A stretch of 64,000 nt of DNA from positions 26,001 to 90,000 of the forward strand of contig JALJCO010003418.1 of assembly GCA_023101725.1 (NCBI GenBank). Reading direction: 5' to 3'. Below are positions 24,001-37,268 of this stretch, in pieces. Position 1 is the stretch's first letter; the number at the start of each line of letters is the position of its first letter. The notes below the pieces were generated by a model. The model was not told the DNA's origin and did no database searches. It saw only the letters and a program-made list of their open reading frames with translations. Made by a program: the position numbers and the translations under genes. This DNA comes from Atherinomorus stipes. Lineage: Eukaryota > Chordata > Actinopteri > Atheriniformes > Atherinidae.

Positions 24001-25967
24001 TCTTCTCATCATTGTTCTCATCATCGTTCTCATCATCGTTCTCATCATTCTCATCATTGTTCTCATCATCGTTCTCATCGTCTCATCATTCTCATCATCG
24101 TTCTCATCGTTCTCATCATTCTCATCATTTTTCTCATCGTTCTCATCAATATTCTGATTGTTGTTCTCATCATTGTTCTCATCGTTCTCATCATTGTTCT
24201 CATCATCGTTCTCATCGTCGTTCTGATTATTCGTTCTCATCGTTCTCATCGTTCTCATCATCGTTCTCATCATCGTTCTGATTATTGTTCTCATCATCGT
24301 TCTCATCATCATTCTGATTATTGTTCTCATTGTTCTCATTATTGTTCTTATCATCGTTCTAATTATTGTCATCATCATTGTTTCATCATCATTCTTCTTA
24401 TCGTTCTCATCATCATTGTCCTCATCGTTCTCATCATCATTCTCATCATCATTCTCATCATCATTCTCATCATCATTCTCATCTTTCTCCTCATCGTTCT
24501 GATTATTGTTCTCATCGTTCTCATCATCGTTCTCATCATTGTTCTCATTATTGTTCTCATCATTATTCTGATTATTGTTCTCATCGTTCTCATCATCGTT
24601 CTGATTATTGTTCTCATCATTGTTCTCATCATTGTTCTCATCATCGTTCTGATTATTGTTCTCATCATCGTTCTCATCATTGTTCTCATCGTTCTCATCA
24701 TTGTTCTGATTATTGTTCTCATCATTCTCATCATTGTTCTCATCATACTTCTCATTATTGTTCTCATCGTTCTCATCATTGTTCTGATTATTGTTCTCAT
24801 CATCGTTCTCATCATCGTTCTGATTATTGTTCTCATCATCGTTCTGATTATTGTTCTCATCGTTCTCATCATCGTTCTGATTATTGTTCTCATCATTGTT
24901 CTCATCATTGTCTCATCATCGTTCTGATTATTGTTCTCATCGTTCTCATCATTTGTTCTCATTGTTCTCATCATCGTTCTCATCATCTCTCTCATTATTC
25001 TCATCATCGTTCTGATTATTGTTCTCATTGTCTCTCATTGTTCTGATTATTGTTCTCATCGTTCTCATCATCCTCGTTCTCATTATTGTTCTCATCGTTC
25101 TCATCATCATTCTGATTATTGTTCTCATCGTTCTCATCATCGTTCTCATCATTGTTCTCATCATCGTTCTCATCATCTTTCTCATCATCGTTCTGATTAT
25201 TGTTCTCATCGTTCTCATCATCGTTCTCATCATTGTTCTCATTATTGTTCTCATCATTATTCTGATTATTGTTCTCATCGTTCTCATCATCGTTCTGATT
25301 ATTGTTCTCATCATTGTTCTCATCATCGTTCTGATTATTGTTCTCATCATTCTCATTATTGTTCTCATCATGTTCTCATCCTCGTTTCATTATTGTTCTC
25401 ATCGTTCTCATCATTGTTCTGATTATTGTTCTCATCATCGTTCTCATCATTGTTCTGATTATTGCTCTCATCATCGTTCTGATTATTGTTCTCATCGTTC
25501 TCATCATCGTTCTCATTATCGTTCTCATCGTTCTCATCATCGTTCTGATTATTGTTCTCATCGTTCTCATCATCGTTCTCATCGTTCTCATCATCGTTCT
25601 CATTATTGTTCTCATCATCGTTCTCATCGTTCTCATCATCGTTGTCATTATTGTATTCATCATTGTTCTGATTATTGTTCTCATTGTTCTGATTATTGTT
25701 CTCATCGTTCTCATCATCGTTCTCATTATTGTTCTCATCGTTCTCATCATCGTTCTGATTATTGTTCTCATTGTTCTGATTATTGTTCTCATCGTTCTCA
25801 TCCTCGTTATCATTATTGTTCTCATCGTTCTCATCATCATTCTGATTATTGTTCTCATCATCATTCTGATTTTGTTCTGATTATTCCGTTCTCATCATCA
25901 TTCTGATTATTGTTCTCATCATTGTTCTCATCATCGTTCTCATCATCGTTCTCATCATCATTCTCAT
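21055..25967. repeat. Giant 9/12-bp minisatellite array, about 4.9 kb
   Basis: The array is built from 12-base units (TTCTCATCATCG, TTCTCATCATTG) and 9-base units (TTCTCATCA), with a 12-base variant TTCTGATTATTG that dominates the right third. Marker variants show higher-order copying: GTTCTCTGCATCG occurs at about 21394, 21844, 22291 and 22369, and the block that follows, with GTTGTCATCG and CTCAACATT, recurs about 525 bp apart (21844 and 22369). All units are multiples of three, so frames of isoleucine/leucine/valine, serine/phenylalanine, histidine/serine, or methionine/arginine stay open for up to 723 codons. None is a credible protein. Confidence 0.97.
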
Positions 25968-27307
25968 TGTCCGGCCCAGGCTGAGGATGGTCTTTTAGCT
26001 CAGATAAATGAGTGATTCTGGAAGAACACATACGATGAACCAAATATAAAGCCAGAAGTCTGACGCTACGCTAGCAGCCCGTTGAAGCTTCACCTGAAAT
26101 CCGGACGCAGAGCCGTGGAAGCTCACACACTTGCTTAGTCGTTGTTAACACAGATATACTTTAATCCCAACAATAGCTATTCTGTTCAGTGTTTTAGTTC
26201 AGTGAGTTGGCATGCAAACCTTTCCTAATCCTCATGAGCACAGCTGAGATTAGGCTCATGGGAATGTTGTTGGGTTTTCCAGGTATTTCATCATCAGCCA
26301 GTTCTGAAAGGAACTAAATTACATGGAAGCTCATTCAGGAACCAACAGAACAGCAGCTTCAGCCGCGTTTAGAGATGGAAGGTGATGAACAGGAGCATTT
26401 TTAAAGCTACAAAAAGCCCATTTTTACACTGATAAAAAAGCTGCTAATATTTCAAGTAACTTAAAGGCAACATGTGTGCAGAGCAGCACACTGGTGTACT
26501 CTACTGCTGCCTCTATCGTGTTGCATACCTGCATCTTTCTGCCCCCTGAGTGCATTTGAAACTCAGAGGTTCGCTAATATAAGAAGTCCGGTCGCAGGTG
26601 GCGATGGTATGAGCTTACGTTGTAGTGAAAAATTGCCCCGGACCAGACGGATGGAAACGGGGCTGCTAATGAGCTCCAACTGCCTCTCCCACCACCAAAC
26701 ATGTTACACACATTCATGCAGCAGTGATTCCATCGTAATCAATCATAAATAAATGCAAAATGGGAGAGAAAAGATGCAAATGCTTTATTTTAACATTTTA
26801 TTAAAGAGCCACATGAAGACCGAATTTCTGACTTTTATTTTTGGGATCAGGTTTCAGAAGATGCATAGTTGGAAATTTACACGCATGTATGTGCATCTTT
26901 AAAGGGTTAAACTGGTTAGCTCGTTTATTTGAATTGTGTATTTTCTGCTGATGTTTTCTGGAACTTTCAAATCGGGCCGACATTTACGACGATAACCAAC
27001 GGAACTGCTGCAACGGGACTTTTTACTCTCTGGACTCCTGCTGGATGTTTTCCATCATCTTTGTGATCAGTGACGTTTATGTGATGTCAGTGTTCGTGTT
27101 CAGCATTTGAACGAACGGTGTTTGTGTGAAACGCCTCGAAAACGGCAGCGATGCTAATTGCGTTAGCCTGTCTATGGGTTTTTCAGTGTTAAGTTAGCAT
27201 TCATGCTAATCGATAGTCGTGTGTGTATCATAAACTCATCGTGGACCGTTTCCAGGTCGGCGTGTTCACGTCCCTGTCAGACGCTGAGCTACGTGTACCG
27301 TCTGTGG
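25968..27307. other. Non-repetitive intergenic sequence
   Basis: No gene recognised. A 92-codon frame at 26474-26752 has no recognisable features and I do not call it. Confidence 0.45.
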
Positions 27308-27455
27308 TCACGTGACTCCACCCATCGTGTGACTCCACCCATCGTATGACTCCACCCATCGTATGACTCCACCCATCGTATGACTCCATCCATCGTGTGA
27401 CTCCACCCGTCGTATGACTCCACCCATCGTATGACTCCACCCATCGTATGACTTT
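27308..27455. repeat. 17-bp minisatellite, about 8 copies
   Basis: Unit CCCATCGTATGACTCCA (GTGTGACTCCA in some copies), short and nearly perfect. Confidence 0.95.
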
Positions 27456-28114
27456 GGCGAATCCATCATCACCTTCATCTTCATCTTCTCTGACCTCTAT
27501 CAAGCCAGTTCCTCGTTTTCCTCGTCTGATCTCTTGCTCTGTCTTTCTTTTCCTCTCTTCCTCCGGTTATGTCCTCCTGTGTTCCTTTGCTGAATATGCA
27601 CGCATGGAAACCAGCTAGTGTGTTGATAGCCAGTTGCTAGCCGGTGTAGCAGAGCTGTAAAGTGCTGCTGTCATGTGATGACCTGGGCTGGAAAAACCTG
27701 TTTAAAGTTTCCCAGAGTTGGGACTCTGCCCGGCAACAGCGGCTCTGCCATCATACTTCATAAATGTCAGAGTGGTTTTTATGAGTCAGAAAGTTACGTA
27801 GGGTCATTTAAAAACCACTGATATGATGCAAGCAACAGCAAACAGCGTGAAGCAATGTTTATTTTTTACATTTACCGTGTAAAATCCAGCATCAGCACCG
27901 TTTGTTTTAGCAGCAACGACTAACTGCAGTTTGTTTTCATCACCACGTGCATTTTTATGCACCAACGGCACCGAAGGTCACCCAACGAATCACAGCGTAC
28001 GGATGAAATGTGCAGATAACGCCACACGGTGCGAAGATGGCACGGCCCCAACATGTACGGTTCACTCTGTAAGTAGCGTCAGAGTACGGACTGAATCCCA
28101 GCATGCACCTGCAG
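27456..28114. other. Non-repetitive intergenic sequence
   Basis: No gene or element recognised. Confidence 0.45.
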
Positions 28115-29430
28115 CAGAGACGGAAGCGTCCGGCTCCAGAGACGCTCCAGAGACGCTCCAGAGACAGAAGCGTCCGGCTCCAGAGACGGAAGCGTCCGGC
28201 TCCAGAGACGGATGCGTCCGGCTCCAGAGACGGAAGCGTCCCGCTCCAGAGACGGAAGCGTCCGGCTCCAGAGACGCTCCAGAGACGGAAGCGTCCCGCT
28301 CCAGAGACGGAAGCGTCCGGCTCCAGAGACGCTCCAGAGACGGAAGCGTCCCGCTCCAGAGACGGAAGCGTCCGGCTCCAGAGACGCTCCAGAGACGGAA
28401 GCGTCCCGCTCCAGAGACGGAAGCGTCCGGCTCCAGAGACGCTCCAGAGACGGAAGCGTCCGGCTCCAGAGACGCTCCAGAGACGGAAGCGTCCCGCTCC
28501 AGAGACGGAAGCGTCCGGCTCCAGAGACGCTCCAGAGACGGAAGCGTCCCGCTCCAGAGACGGAAGCGTCCGGCTCCAGAGACGCTCCAGAGACGGAAGC
28601 GTCCGGCTCCAGAGACATGAAGCGTCCGGCTCCAGAGACATGAAGCGTCCGGCTCCAGAGACATGAAGCGTCCGGCTCCAGAGACATGAAGCGTCCGGCT
28701 CCAGAGACATGAAGCGTCCGGCTCCAGAGACGGATGCGTCCGGCTCCAGAGACGGATGCGTCCGACTCCAGAGACGGAAGCGTCCGACTCCAGAGACGGA
28801 TGCGTCCGACTCCAGAGACGGATGCGTCCGACTCCAGAGACGGATGCGTCCGACTCCAGAGACGGATGCGTCCGACTCCAGAGACGGATGCGTCCGACTC
28901 CAGAGACGGATGCGTCCGACTCCAGAGACGGATGCGTCCGACTCCAGAGACGGAAGCGTCCGACTCCAGAGAGACGGATGCGTCCGACTCCAGAGACGGA
29001 GGCGTCCGACTCCAGAGACGGATGCGTCCGACTCCAGAGACGGATGCGTCCGACTCCAGAGACGGATGCGTCCGACTCCAGAGACGGAAGCGTCCGACTC
29101 CAGAGACGGATGCGTCCGACTCCAGAGACGGATGCGTCCGACTCCAGAGACGGATGCGTCCGACTCCAGAGACGGACGCGTCCGACTCCAGAGACGCTCC
29201 AGAGACGGAAGCGTCCCGCTCCAGAGACGGAAGCGTCCGGCTCCAGAGACGCTCCAGAGACGGAAGCGTCCCGCTCCAGAGACGGAAGCGTCCGGCTCTA
29301 GAGACGCTCCAGAGACGGAAGCGTCCGGCTCCAGAGACGCTCCAGAGACGGAAGCGTCCCGCTCCAGAGACGGAAGCGTCCCGCTCCAGAGACGGAAGCG
29401 TCCGGCTCTAGAGACGCTCAGAGACGGAAG
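28115..29430. repeat. 22-bp minisatellite with three sequence domains
   Basis: The basic element is an 11-bp CTCCAGAGACG and a 22-bp unit adding GAAGCGTCCGG. Three domains are visible. The outer parts (28115-28608 and 29185-29430) mix 22-bp units with extra 11-bp CTCCAGAGACG inserts. A short part at 28609-28715 has GAGACATGAAGCG. The central part (about 28735-29180) is a near-homogeneous run of units with GGATGCGTCCGACTCCA. GAGACG recurs almost every unit. Six open frames of 140-250 codons are artefacts. Confidence 0.95.
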
Positions 29431-29500
29431 CGAATGCGTAATGGCTCTTCCTGAAGTACGCTGAAAGACTGAATTAGATTATCGCTCTGTGCGTCTGTGT

Positions 29501-29586
29501 CTTCCCTCCCTCTCCCTCTCTCTCTCCCTCCCTCCCTCTCTCCCTCCCTCCCTCTCTCCCTCCCTCCCTCTCTCTCTCTCTCTTCA
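29501..29586. repeat. Polypyrimidine (CCCT/CT)n tract
   Basis: About 85 bp of pure C and T on the + strand in CCCTCCCTCTCT-type units; potential triplex-forming mirror sequence. Confidence 0.93.
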
Positions 29587-30385
29587 TCTATGATTCATGA
29601 TGAATGTCTTTTCTGTGTGTAAATGTGCTGCTAATGCTGCTCTTGGATGTGTGAAACGAACCTACGTTACGCTCAAACCTGCGGAGAAATCTCATCTTCT
29701 CCATCTCCACAACAAGGCAGAGCAACGTGAGACTGGGAGTTTAATGCGTCTAATTTGCTGTGAAATCAGCTCCATCAGGGTTTTTCCGCAGTCTCTGTTC
29801 TCTTTGCAGAAATGTGTGATGACAGGAAGCACTTGTTGGTTTGTTTGTTCTAAATGAAAGCGATGAAATATTCATGGAGACAAAGTTTTACATGCGTAAA
29901 CGCTGTGTGATGGAATAACTGGGTGGGACGAGGCGGATGTTTAGCTTTTACATTCAGACCGTGGGGGCTCCACATTTCTGTCGGTACCTGGTGGAGGCTC
30001 GTGTTCGGACCTGAGCCGACTGCAGGTTTAAGAACTTGTGAGGTCATCGATGTTTATCAGCCAGTATTCGGTGGGTTAGTGTTGAATGCGTCAGCGGTCC
30101 TGGTGCACAGATGATTATGTGAATGTTTGAAGCTGATGGGGGGGCAGCTTCGTGTGCTTCTGCGTTACCTTTCATGTGATCATTGAGGAAGCATCTCGTT
30201 CTCCATTGGTGGGTTTTCACCTTTGTAGAATCTTCTGGCTTTTGTACATTGTCATGATTTGTGTTTTTAATCTTTTGAGCTCTTGTTGCTTCATGTTGCT
30301 TTAATAAAAACACTTCATTGCTTTATAATCCCCTAAAATATATTTTTTCTTTATTAAAAAATGTATACAAACTCATTGGCCGTCA
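29587..30385. other. Non-repetitive intergenic sequence
   Basis: No gene recognised. The frames of 60-90 codons found here show no family features. Confidence 0.45.
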
Positions 30386-30467
<82 letters not shown>

Positions 30468-30471
30468 CATA
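30386..30471. repeat. (AT)n microsatellite
   Basis: About 85 bp of AT dinucleotide ending in ATACATACAT, abutting the MITE at 30476. Confidence 0.97.
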
Positions 30472-30475
30472 TCTA

Positions 30476-30859
30476 CAGTTGTCCTCAAAATTATTCATAC
30501 TCTGCAATTAGGAAGGAAAAACACACACACAAAAAAATAAACAAGTAAACAAGCATGATGGGCTCTGAAGCTGAAATGTTGTTGAGCAACGTTCTGATTC
30601 AATCACTGCAATCAGGTGTTTCTGTAACGTCCAATCAGACGTCTGCACCTGCTCACAGGTATGTTGGTCCATGTTCATGGGAAAGATGCTCTGATGTGTC
30701 TGGGTAATTTTTATTATTATTTTTTAAATTATTATTATTATTTCCAACCACAATTCAAAAGCAATATCTTCTTTCACTTAATTATAAATTTTGAACATTT
30801 GTATTTATTATTAGTTTCTTGTTATTATTTAATTGGAGGAACAGTTTTAAGGACGACTG
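30476..30859. mobile_element. Tc1/mariner-type MITE
   Basis: The left terminus reads CAGTTGTCCTCAAAA after TA (30474-30475); the right terminus, read in reverse, is CAGTCGTCCTTAAAA. Twelve of the first fifteen bases match. The right flank is TG rather than TA, consistent with one mutation in the target duplication. About 384 bp, no coding frame. A decayed inverted relative lies at 5006-5305. Confidence 0.75.
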
Positions 30860-30865
30860 TGCAGC

Positions 30866-30965
30866 GGGAACAGAAAGTATTCAGACCCCTTTCAACTTTT
30901 CACTTTGTTTCATTGCAGCTGTTTGCTGAAATCATAAAAGTTCATCTTATTTCTCATTAATGTCA
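30866..30965. mobile_element. Fragment resembling a fish Tc1-like terminus
   Basis: The string GAAAGTATTCAGACCCCTTT matches the terminal region I recall for several salmonid and other fish Tc1 elements. Only this end is visible and it has no partner TIR nearby. Confidence 0.45.
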
Positions 30966-33900
30966 CCCAGCGCTCCTCCAGAGTTTCACTTATTCAAGCC
31001 AAAGGACCAGAATGGGTCGTAGTCTTATTAGCTGATCCATGTGTTTGTTACATCACATAAAATGTGTTAATCTGAACCATTCGGGCCAGTTCGGCTCCTG
31101 TCCATCTGTGATCTGTGAAATGAACGGATGCATCCTCGGTACATATTAAAGCTCCAGAAATACCTTGTATCAGCCTGTTAATGTACAAACAAACAGGAAA
31201 GACCTTCACGTGCATCTGTACAGCCATGGTGCTCCGTTATACCGTTATCTAAAGTCTGGGGTGGAAGTTTTTTCTCCCACTAAAGGCAGAGAAAGTGGGA
31301 TAAACATCCCGGGAGTGGGTTCAGTAGCTTATCTGTGTGAGAGCATGGCATCACGTCTCCACCCTTCATCTTCCAGATGTTATCATCGCTCCTTCCTCCC
31401 TGTCATCTTGCTCTGATCTCTGTTCTTTGACCTTCATCTGTTCCAGGCTGCTGCAGAGTTGGAAAGCTTTTGTGTTGAAGTCGTATTTAAAATTCAGATC
31501 TGGACGGAAACTTCCTTCGCCCAGGATCTTCTCGTTTTTCATCAGCATCACTTAATGAAGTCGTTTCTTCAAAGTAGCTGATAACGGCGGAAGCGGCCGA
31601 CCCACCCCTCCCATCTTTGTAGCTTAAAGATGTAAGGTCAGCCGCATCAAAGTCTGCTGGGCCTCAGCTTTATCCACACGGAGACCTGAAGAGCTAAACA
31701 GGCTCAGTTCCAAGAGTTTCCTGTAATTATGTGATTAACTCCAGCGGAAACCGTCTTCATCATTGTTGAAAGCTGAAGAATCTGATGAGCTTTCCAGCAG
31801 ATTTCTGTCCTCTCAGCGCTGATTTACTGAATAAACTCCGTCTTTTAACTGTTTTTGTATCGTGCATGTCTCACTTTGGTCCAGTTTTACGTCTTTCAGT
31901 AAAAAAGGAAGAACGTCAGCTTCATGGGTTAGCATCGACTTGTTTTCTCCTTGGAAATAGATGATAGTCACTAACAGTGATCTGAAATATTCCCGCTGGG
32001 TTCGGTTGTGGTTTCAGTCTTCAGGAGGGTCAAACAGAACTATGGCTGCATTTTTCTCCACAGCTTTCACAAACAAGAATAATCTGAGTGAAATAAGGTT
32101 ATTGCATTGCATTTTATTTGAGCTGGGTCGGCACAGCTGGTGACCTGCCCGGGTCCAGCCAGTAGCAGCTGTGAGAAGTTCCAGCTCCGCCTCCCTGCAC
32201 CGGTTTAAGCGTGCACAGAAAGCAGATGCATGGTTGAGCACAGGTTGCATCTTTGTGCTAAATTTAACACTTTTTGTTTGTTTCAGTTGTGCAAATGGTG
32301 GATTGATGGAGGGCACCTGAGGATTCCTCATGGAGTCAAACAGGGAAAATGAGCAAAATATTTTACAAAATGCGTGTTGCAGATATTTGAGTTTAAAATG
32401 AGCCGAGTCAAACGATTCCAACCAATGAACCCTCTGATGTTCATCTGTGTGAGCATGCAAACAGACGGAGACTTCCTCTGTGACAAACATCACACTCCAT
32501 CACTCATTATAAACTTGGAATCTGAACGAGTTAGATTTTATTTAATAAGTGCAAGAAACCACATGTAAACTTCAACAATAAGCCGATTCTTGCATGTTCC
32601 TCACCCAAGATTAGCCGTTTTACCACGGGGGGGGGCTCAGACAGGACTACACTCAGAGAGGGCAGCCTTATTATGGCCGCAGCCACTTTTCTCATATTAA
32701 ATTTTCATCTTCTCCGACGTTGTTTCTTCAAACATCCACTTTCAGGTCCTGGCAAAAGCACATCCTCACCTGTTCATGCTAGAAGGTGAGTCAAAGCTTG
32801 TCCGGGTCTCAGTGAGACACCTTTCCCGTGAAATGTCCTCATTCTGTCCGCTGAGACCGACGTTGACCTCATCGCTCCCTTCAGACCTTCCATCAGTCAC
32901 CCTGGAATATTTAAAGCCAATCATGGAGAATCCTGCAGAGTGGATTTCAGACCTGCCACAGAGGGAAAGATTAAGCTTCACTGACCAAATTAAGAATGAA
33001 AAGTGAATGTTCTGAATGTGATCCCTATGGCCTTGTTCATTTCTCTGTTTATCCCTCATTTTTCAGCCCTCCATCCCATTTTCCTCCTGTGTGATGCACT
33101 CATTGGAATCAGGGAGGATTTTTGTCAGGAAATCTTCTTAAAGCAGCACTTGGCAAGAGTTTTATGGGGAAAAGTACTCCAGGCTGATCAGACTAAATCA
33201 CGAAGAGCCATCCACACTAATGAGGGGCTGAAGCTTTGGCCCATTTTCTCCCCATGAAATGTTGATGTCTGGATCGCTGCTGGGAAGTCTCGTTTGCACA
33301 CCACGCGTGCTGTATTTTCTCAGCCACAATACAGAGAACATATTTTCTCCAAAGCAGGACTCGGCAGTAACACCTGGATAATTAAAATCCCTCTGAGCCA
33401 GCAACACTTAAAGGAATAGTCGGACATTTAGTGTCCGTGCGCAGCAGGAACTTGGTGCTGGTTATCTCTCATCTGCTAGTCTGTTTGTGATCTTCTGGGC
33501 AGGATTTCAAGGTGAACCCAGAGGGAGGAAAGAGCTGGCACAGACGCCTCAGAACTGGGATTTTTGTTGGCGTCAGCAAGTGGCGGGGCAGCTTATGGCC
33601 CAGTTGGAAGTAGAAAGGATGGTCAGCGCCTCCACATCTGAGGCCATCGGACTTTTCCAGCAGATAACAGGAGCTGCTGCTGACAACTGAGCTTACGATG
33701 CAGGGAGGTTAAAGTTGCTGCATCACAAGTGATGCATGTGTTTGTGCTGGAGAAGACGTCAAGGGGCAAAACTTTGGATTTACCAGTCAATCCCACATTT
33801 ATCCAGAGTAATGAGCTTTGGATAGTAGCTGGAAGAGTGACAGACTGAGTGCAGACAGCAGAGATCTTAAATCTTTATACGTTTTAGCCTCAGAAACTGA

Positions 33901-34347
33901 AGCTGTGGATCTCACGCAGAACAGTCGCAGCTTCTTCGCATGAGAACAGTCTCTGATCAGGGCGTCCAGCTGTCCGGACACATCCAGACTCACGGATCAT
34001 CCAGGAGCATGCTAAAAGATTATGCACACCCCAGTTTGTAAAAAGGGGGCTGGAGCGTGTTGCCGGCAGTGCTTCATCTGGACTAACTGGCTTGGATTGC
34101 TGCGACCACAATCCCAAAAGAAGAGAAGAGAGAGATGGATTTCCTTCTCATGTCTGAGATGATTGGATTGTTGCAGCTCTCGTGTGTGCAGCAAATCTAA
34201 AGCTGACGTCAGGACGTGGAGAGAAATGTCATTGAGCACCATGCAGCCCCCAAACTGCTTTGCACATAGAAGTTTGTATGTTTAAGATGGGGAAGGAAAA
34301 AGAATGTTGCATTTGTGCTACAGATGCACAATAACCTTTTTAAAAAA
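30966..34347. other. Longest apparently non-repetitive stretch, no gene recognised
   Basis: About 3.4 kb without long tandem arrays. Open frames reach 159 codons (32014-32493, minus strand), but none has recognisable domains, and the sequence shows no clear exon-like blocks with good splice signals. It may hold unrecognised intron, including intron 1 of the ESAM-like gene. Confidence 0.4.
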
Positions 34348-37268
34348 CGTCCAGATTCAGGGGCTGCGTCCAGATTTGGGGGCTGCGTCCAGATTCGGGG
34401 GCTGCGTCCAGATTCAGGGACTGCGTCCAGATTCAGGGACTGCGTCCAGATTCAGGGACTGCGTCCAGATTCAGGGACTACGTCCAGATTCAGGGGCTGC
34501 GTCCAGATTCGGGGGCTGCGTCCAGATTCAGGGGCTACGTCCAGATTCAGGGACTGCGTCCAGATTCAGGGGCTCCGTCCAGATTTAGGGACTGCGTCCA
34601 GATTCAGGGGCTCCGTCCAGATTTAGGGGCTGCGTCCAGATTCAGGGGCTGCGTCCAGATTCAGGGACTGCGTCCAGATTCAGGGGCTCCGTCCAGATTT
34701 AGGGGCTGCGTCCAGATTCAGGGGCTGCGTCCAGATTCAGGGGCTACGTCCAGATTCAGGGTCTGCATCCAGATTCAGGGGCTCCGTCCAGATTTAGGGG
34801 CTGCGTCCAGATTCAGGGGCTGCGTCCAGATTCAGGGGCTACGTCCAGATTCAGGGACTGCGTCCAGATTCAGGGACTGCGTCCAGATTCAGGGACTGCG
34901 TCCAGATTCAGGGGCTACGTCCAGATTCAGGGACTGCGTCCAGATTCAGGGACTGCGTCCAGATTCGGGGGCTGCGTCCAGATTCAGGGGCAACGTCCAG
35001 ATTCAGGGGCTGCGTCCAGATTCAGGGGCTGCGTCCAGATTCAGGGGCTGCGTCCAGATTCAGGGTCTGCATCCAGATTCAGGGACTACGTCCAGATTCA
35101 GGGACTGCGTCCAGATTCAGGGACTACATCCAGATTCAGGGACTACGTCCAGATTCAGGGACTGCGTCCAGATTCAGGGACTGCGTCCAGATTCAGGGAC
35201 TACGTCCAGATTCAGGGACTACATCCAGATTCGGGGGCTGCGTCCAGATTTGGGGGCTACGTCCAGATTCAGGGACTGCGTCCAGATTCAGGGACTACGT
35301 CCAGATTCAGGGGCTACGTCCAGATTCAGGGACTACATCCAGATTCAGGGGCTGCGTCCAGATTCAGGGACTGCATCCAGATTCAGGGACTACATCCAGA
35401 TTCAGGGGCTGCGTCCAGATTCAGGGACTGCGTCCAGATTCAGGGGCTGCGTCCAGATTCAGGGGCTGCGTCCAGATTCAGGGACTACGTCCAGATTCAG
35501 GGACTACATCCAGATTCAGGGACTACGTCCAGATTCAGGGACTACATCCAGATTCAGGGGCTGCGTCCAGATTCAGGGACTGCGTCCAGATTCAGGGGCT
35601 GCGTCCAGATTCAGGGGCTACGTCCAGATTCAGGGACTGCGTCCAGATTCAGGGGCTGCGTCCAGATTCGGGGTCTGCGTCCAGATTCAGGGACTGCGTC
35701 CAGATTCAGGGGCTGCGTCCAGATTCAGGGGCTACGTCCAGATTCAGGGGCTGCGTCCAGATTCAGGGGCTACGTCCAGATTCCGTCCAGATTCAGGGAC
35801 TGCGTCCAGATTCAGGGGCTACGTCCAGATTCCGTCCAGATTCAGGGACTGCGTCCAGATTCAGGGGCTGCGTCCAGATTCGGGGTCTGCGTACAGATTC
35901 AGGGACTGCGTCCAGATTCAGGGACTGCGTCCAGATTCCGTCCAGATTCAGGGGCTGCGTCCAGATTCGGGGGCTACGTCCAGATTCAGGGACTACGTCC
36001 AGATTCAGGGGCTACGTCCAGATTCAGGGTCTGCATCCAGATTCAGGGGCTCCGTCCAGATTTAGGGGCTGCGTCCAGATTCAGGGGCTACGTCCAGATT
36101 CAGGGACTGCGTCCAGATTCAGGGACTGCGTCCAGATTCGGGGGCTGCGTCCAGATTCAGGGACTGCGTCCAGATTCGGGGGCTGCATCCAGATTCAGGG
36201 ACTACGTCCAGATTCAGGGGCTGCGTCCAGATTCAGGGGCTGCGTCCAGATTCAGGGGCTGCGTCCAGATTCAGGGTCTGCATCCAGATTCAGGGACTAC
36301 GTCCAGATTCAGGGACTGCGTCCAGATTCAGGGACTACATCCAGATTCAGGGACTACGTCCAGATTCAGGGACTGCGTCCAGATTCAGGGACTGCGTCCA
36401 GATTCAGGGACTACGTCCAGATTCAGGGACTACATCCAGATTCGGGGGCTGCGTCCAGATTTGGGGGCTACGTCCAGATTCAGGGACTGCGTCCAGATTC
36501 AGGGACTACGTCCAGATTCAGGGGCTACGTCCAGATTCAGGGACTACATCCAGATTCAGGGGCTGCGTCCAGATTCAGGGACTGCATCCAGATTCAGGGA
36601 CTACATCCAGATTCAGGGGCTGCGTCCAGATTCAGGGACTGCGTCCAGATTCAGGGGCTGCGTCCAGATTCAGGGGCTGCGTCCAGATTCAGGGACTACG
36701 TCCAGATTCAGGGACTACATCCAGATTCAGGGACTACGTCCAGATTCAGGGACTACATCCAGATTCAGGGGCTGCGTCCAGATTCAGGGACTGCGTCCAG
36801 ATTCAGGGGCTGCGTCCAGATTCAGGGGCTACGTCCAGATTCAGGGACTGCGTCCAGATTCAGGGGCTGCGTCCAGATTCGGGGTCTGCGTCCAGATTCA
36901 GGGACTGCGTCCAGATTCAGGGGCTGCGTCCAGATTCAGGGACTGCGTCCAGATTCAGGGGCTACGTCCAGATTCAGGGGCTGCGTCCAGATTCAGGGGC
37001 TACGTCCAGATTCCGTCCAGATTCAGGGACTGCGTCCAGATTCAGGGGCTACGTCCAGATTCCGTCCAGATTCAGGGACTACATCCAGATTCAGGGGCTG
37101 CGTCCAGATTCGGGGTCTGCGTACAGATTCAGGGACTGCGTCCAGATTCAGGGACTGCGTCCAGATTCCGTCCAGATTCAGGGGCTGCGTCCAGATTCGG
37201 GGGCTACGTCCAGATTCAGGGACTACGTCCAGATTCAGGGGCTGCGTCCAGATTCGGGGGCTGCGTCC
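34348..37268. repeat. 19-bp minisatellite array, about 150 copies
   Basis: Unit CGTCCAGATTCAGGGGCTG, with GGGACT, GGGTCT, GCATCC and TACGTCC variants. Several copies are truncated to CGTCCAGATTC before the next unit (near 35782, 35832, 37015 and 37060). A block of about 730 bp is repeated inside it: 35000-35730 and 36211-36930 share the same order of variants at an offset of 1,211 bp. Open frames of up to 293 codons are artefacts. Confidence 0.96.

Noticed and set aside
28715..29464. Arginine-rich frames in the 22-bp array, resembling SR-type proteins
   Set aside because: Six overlapping frames on both strands are open; the composition comes from the repeat.
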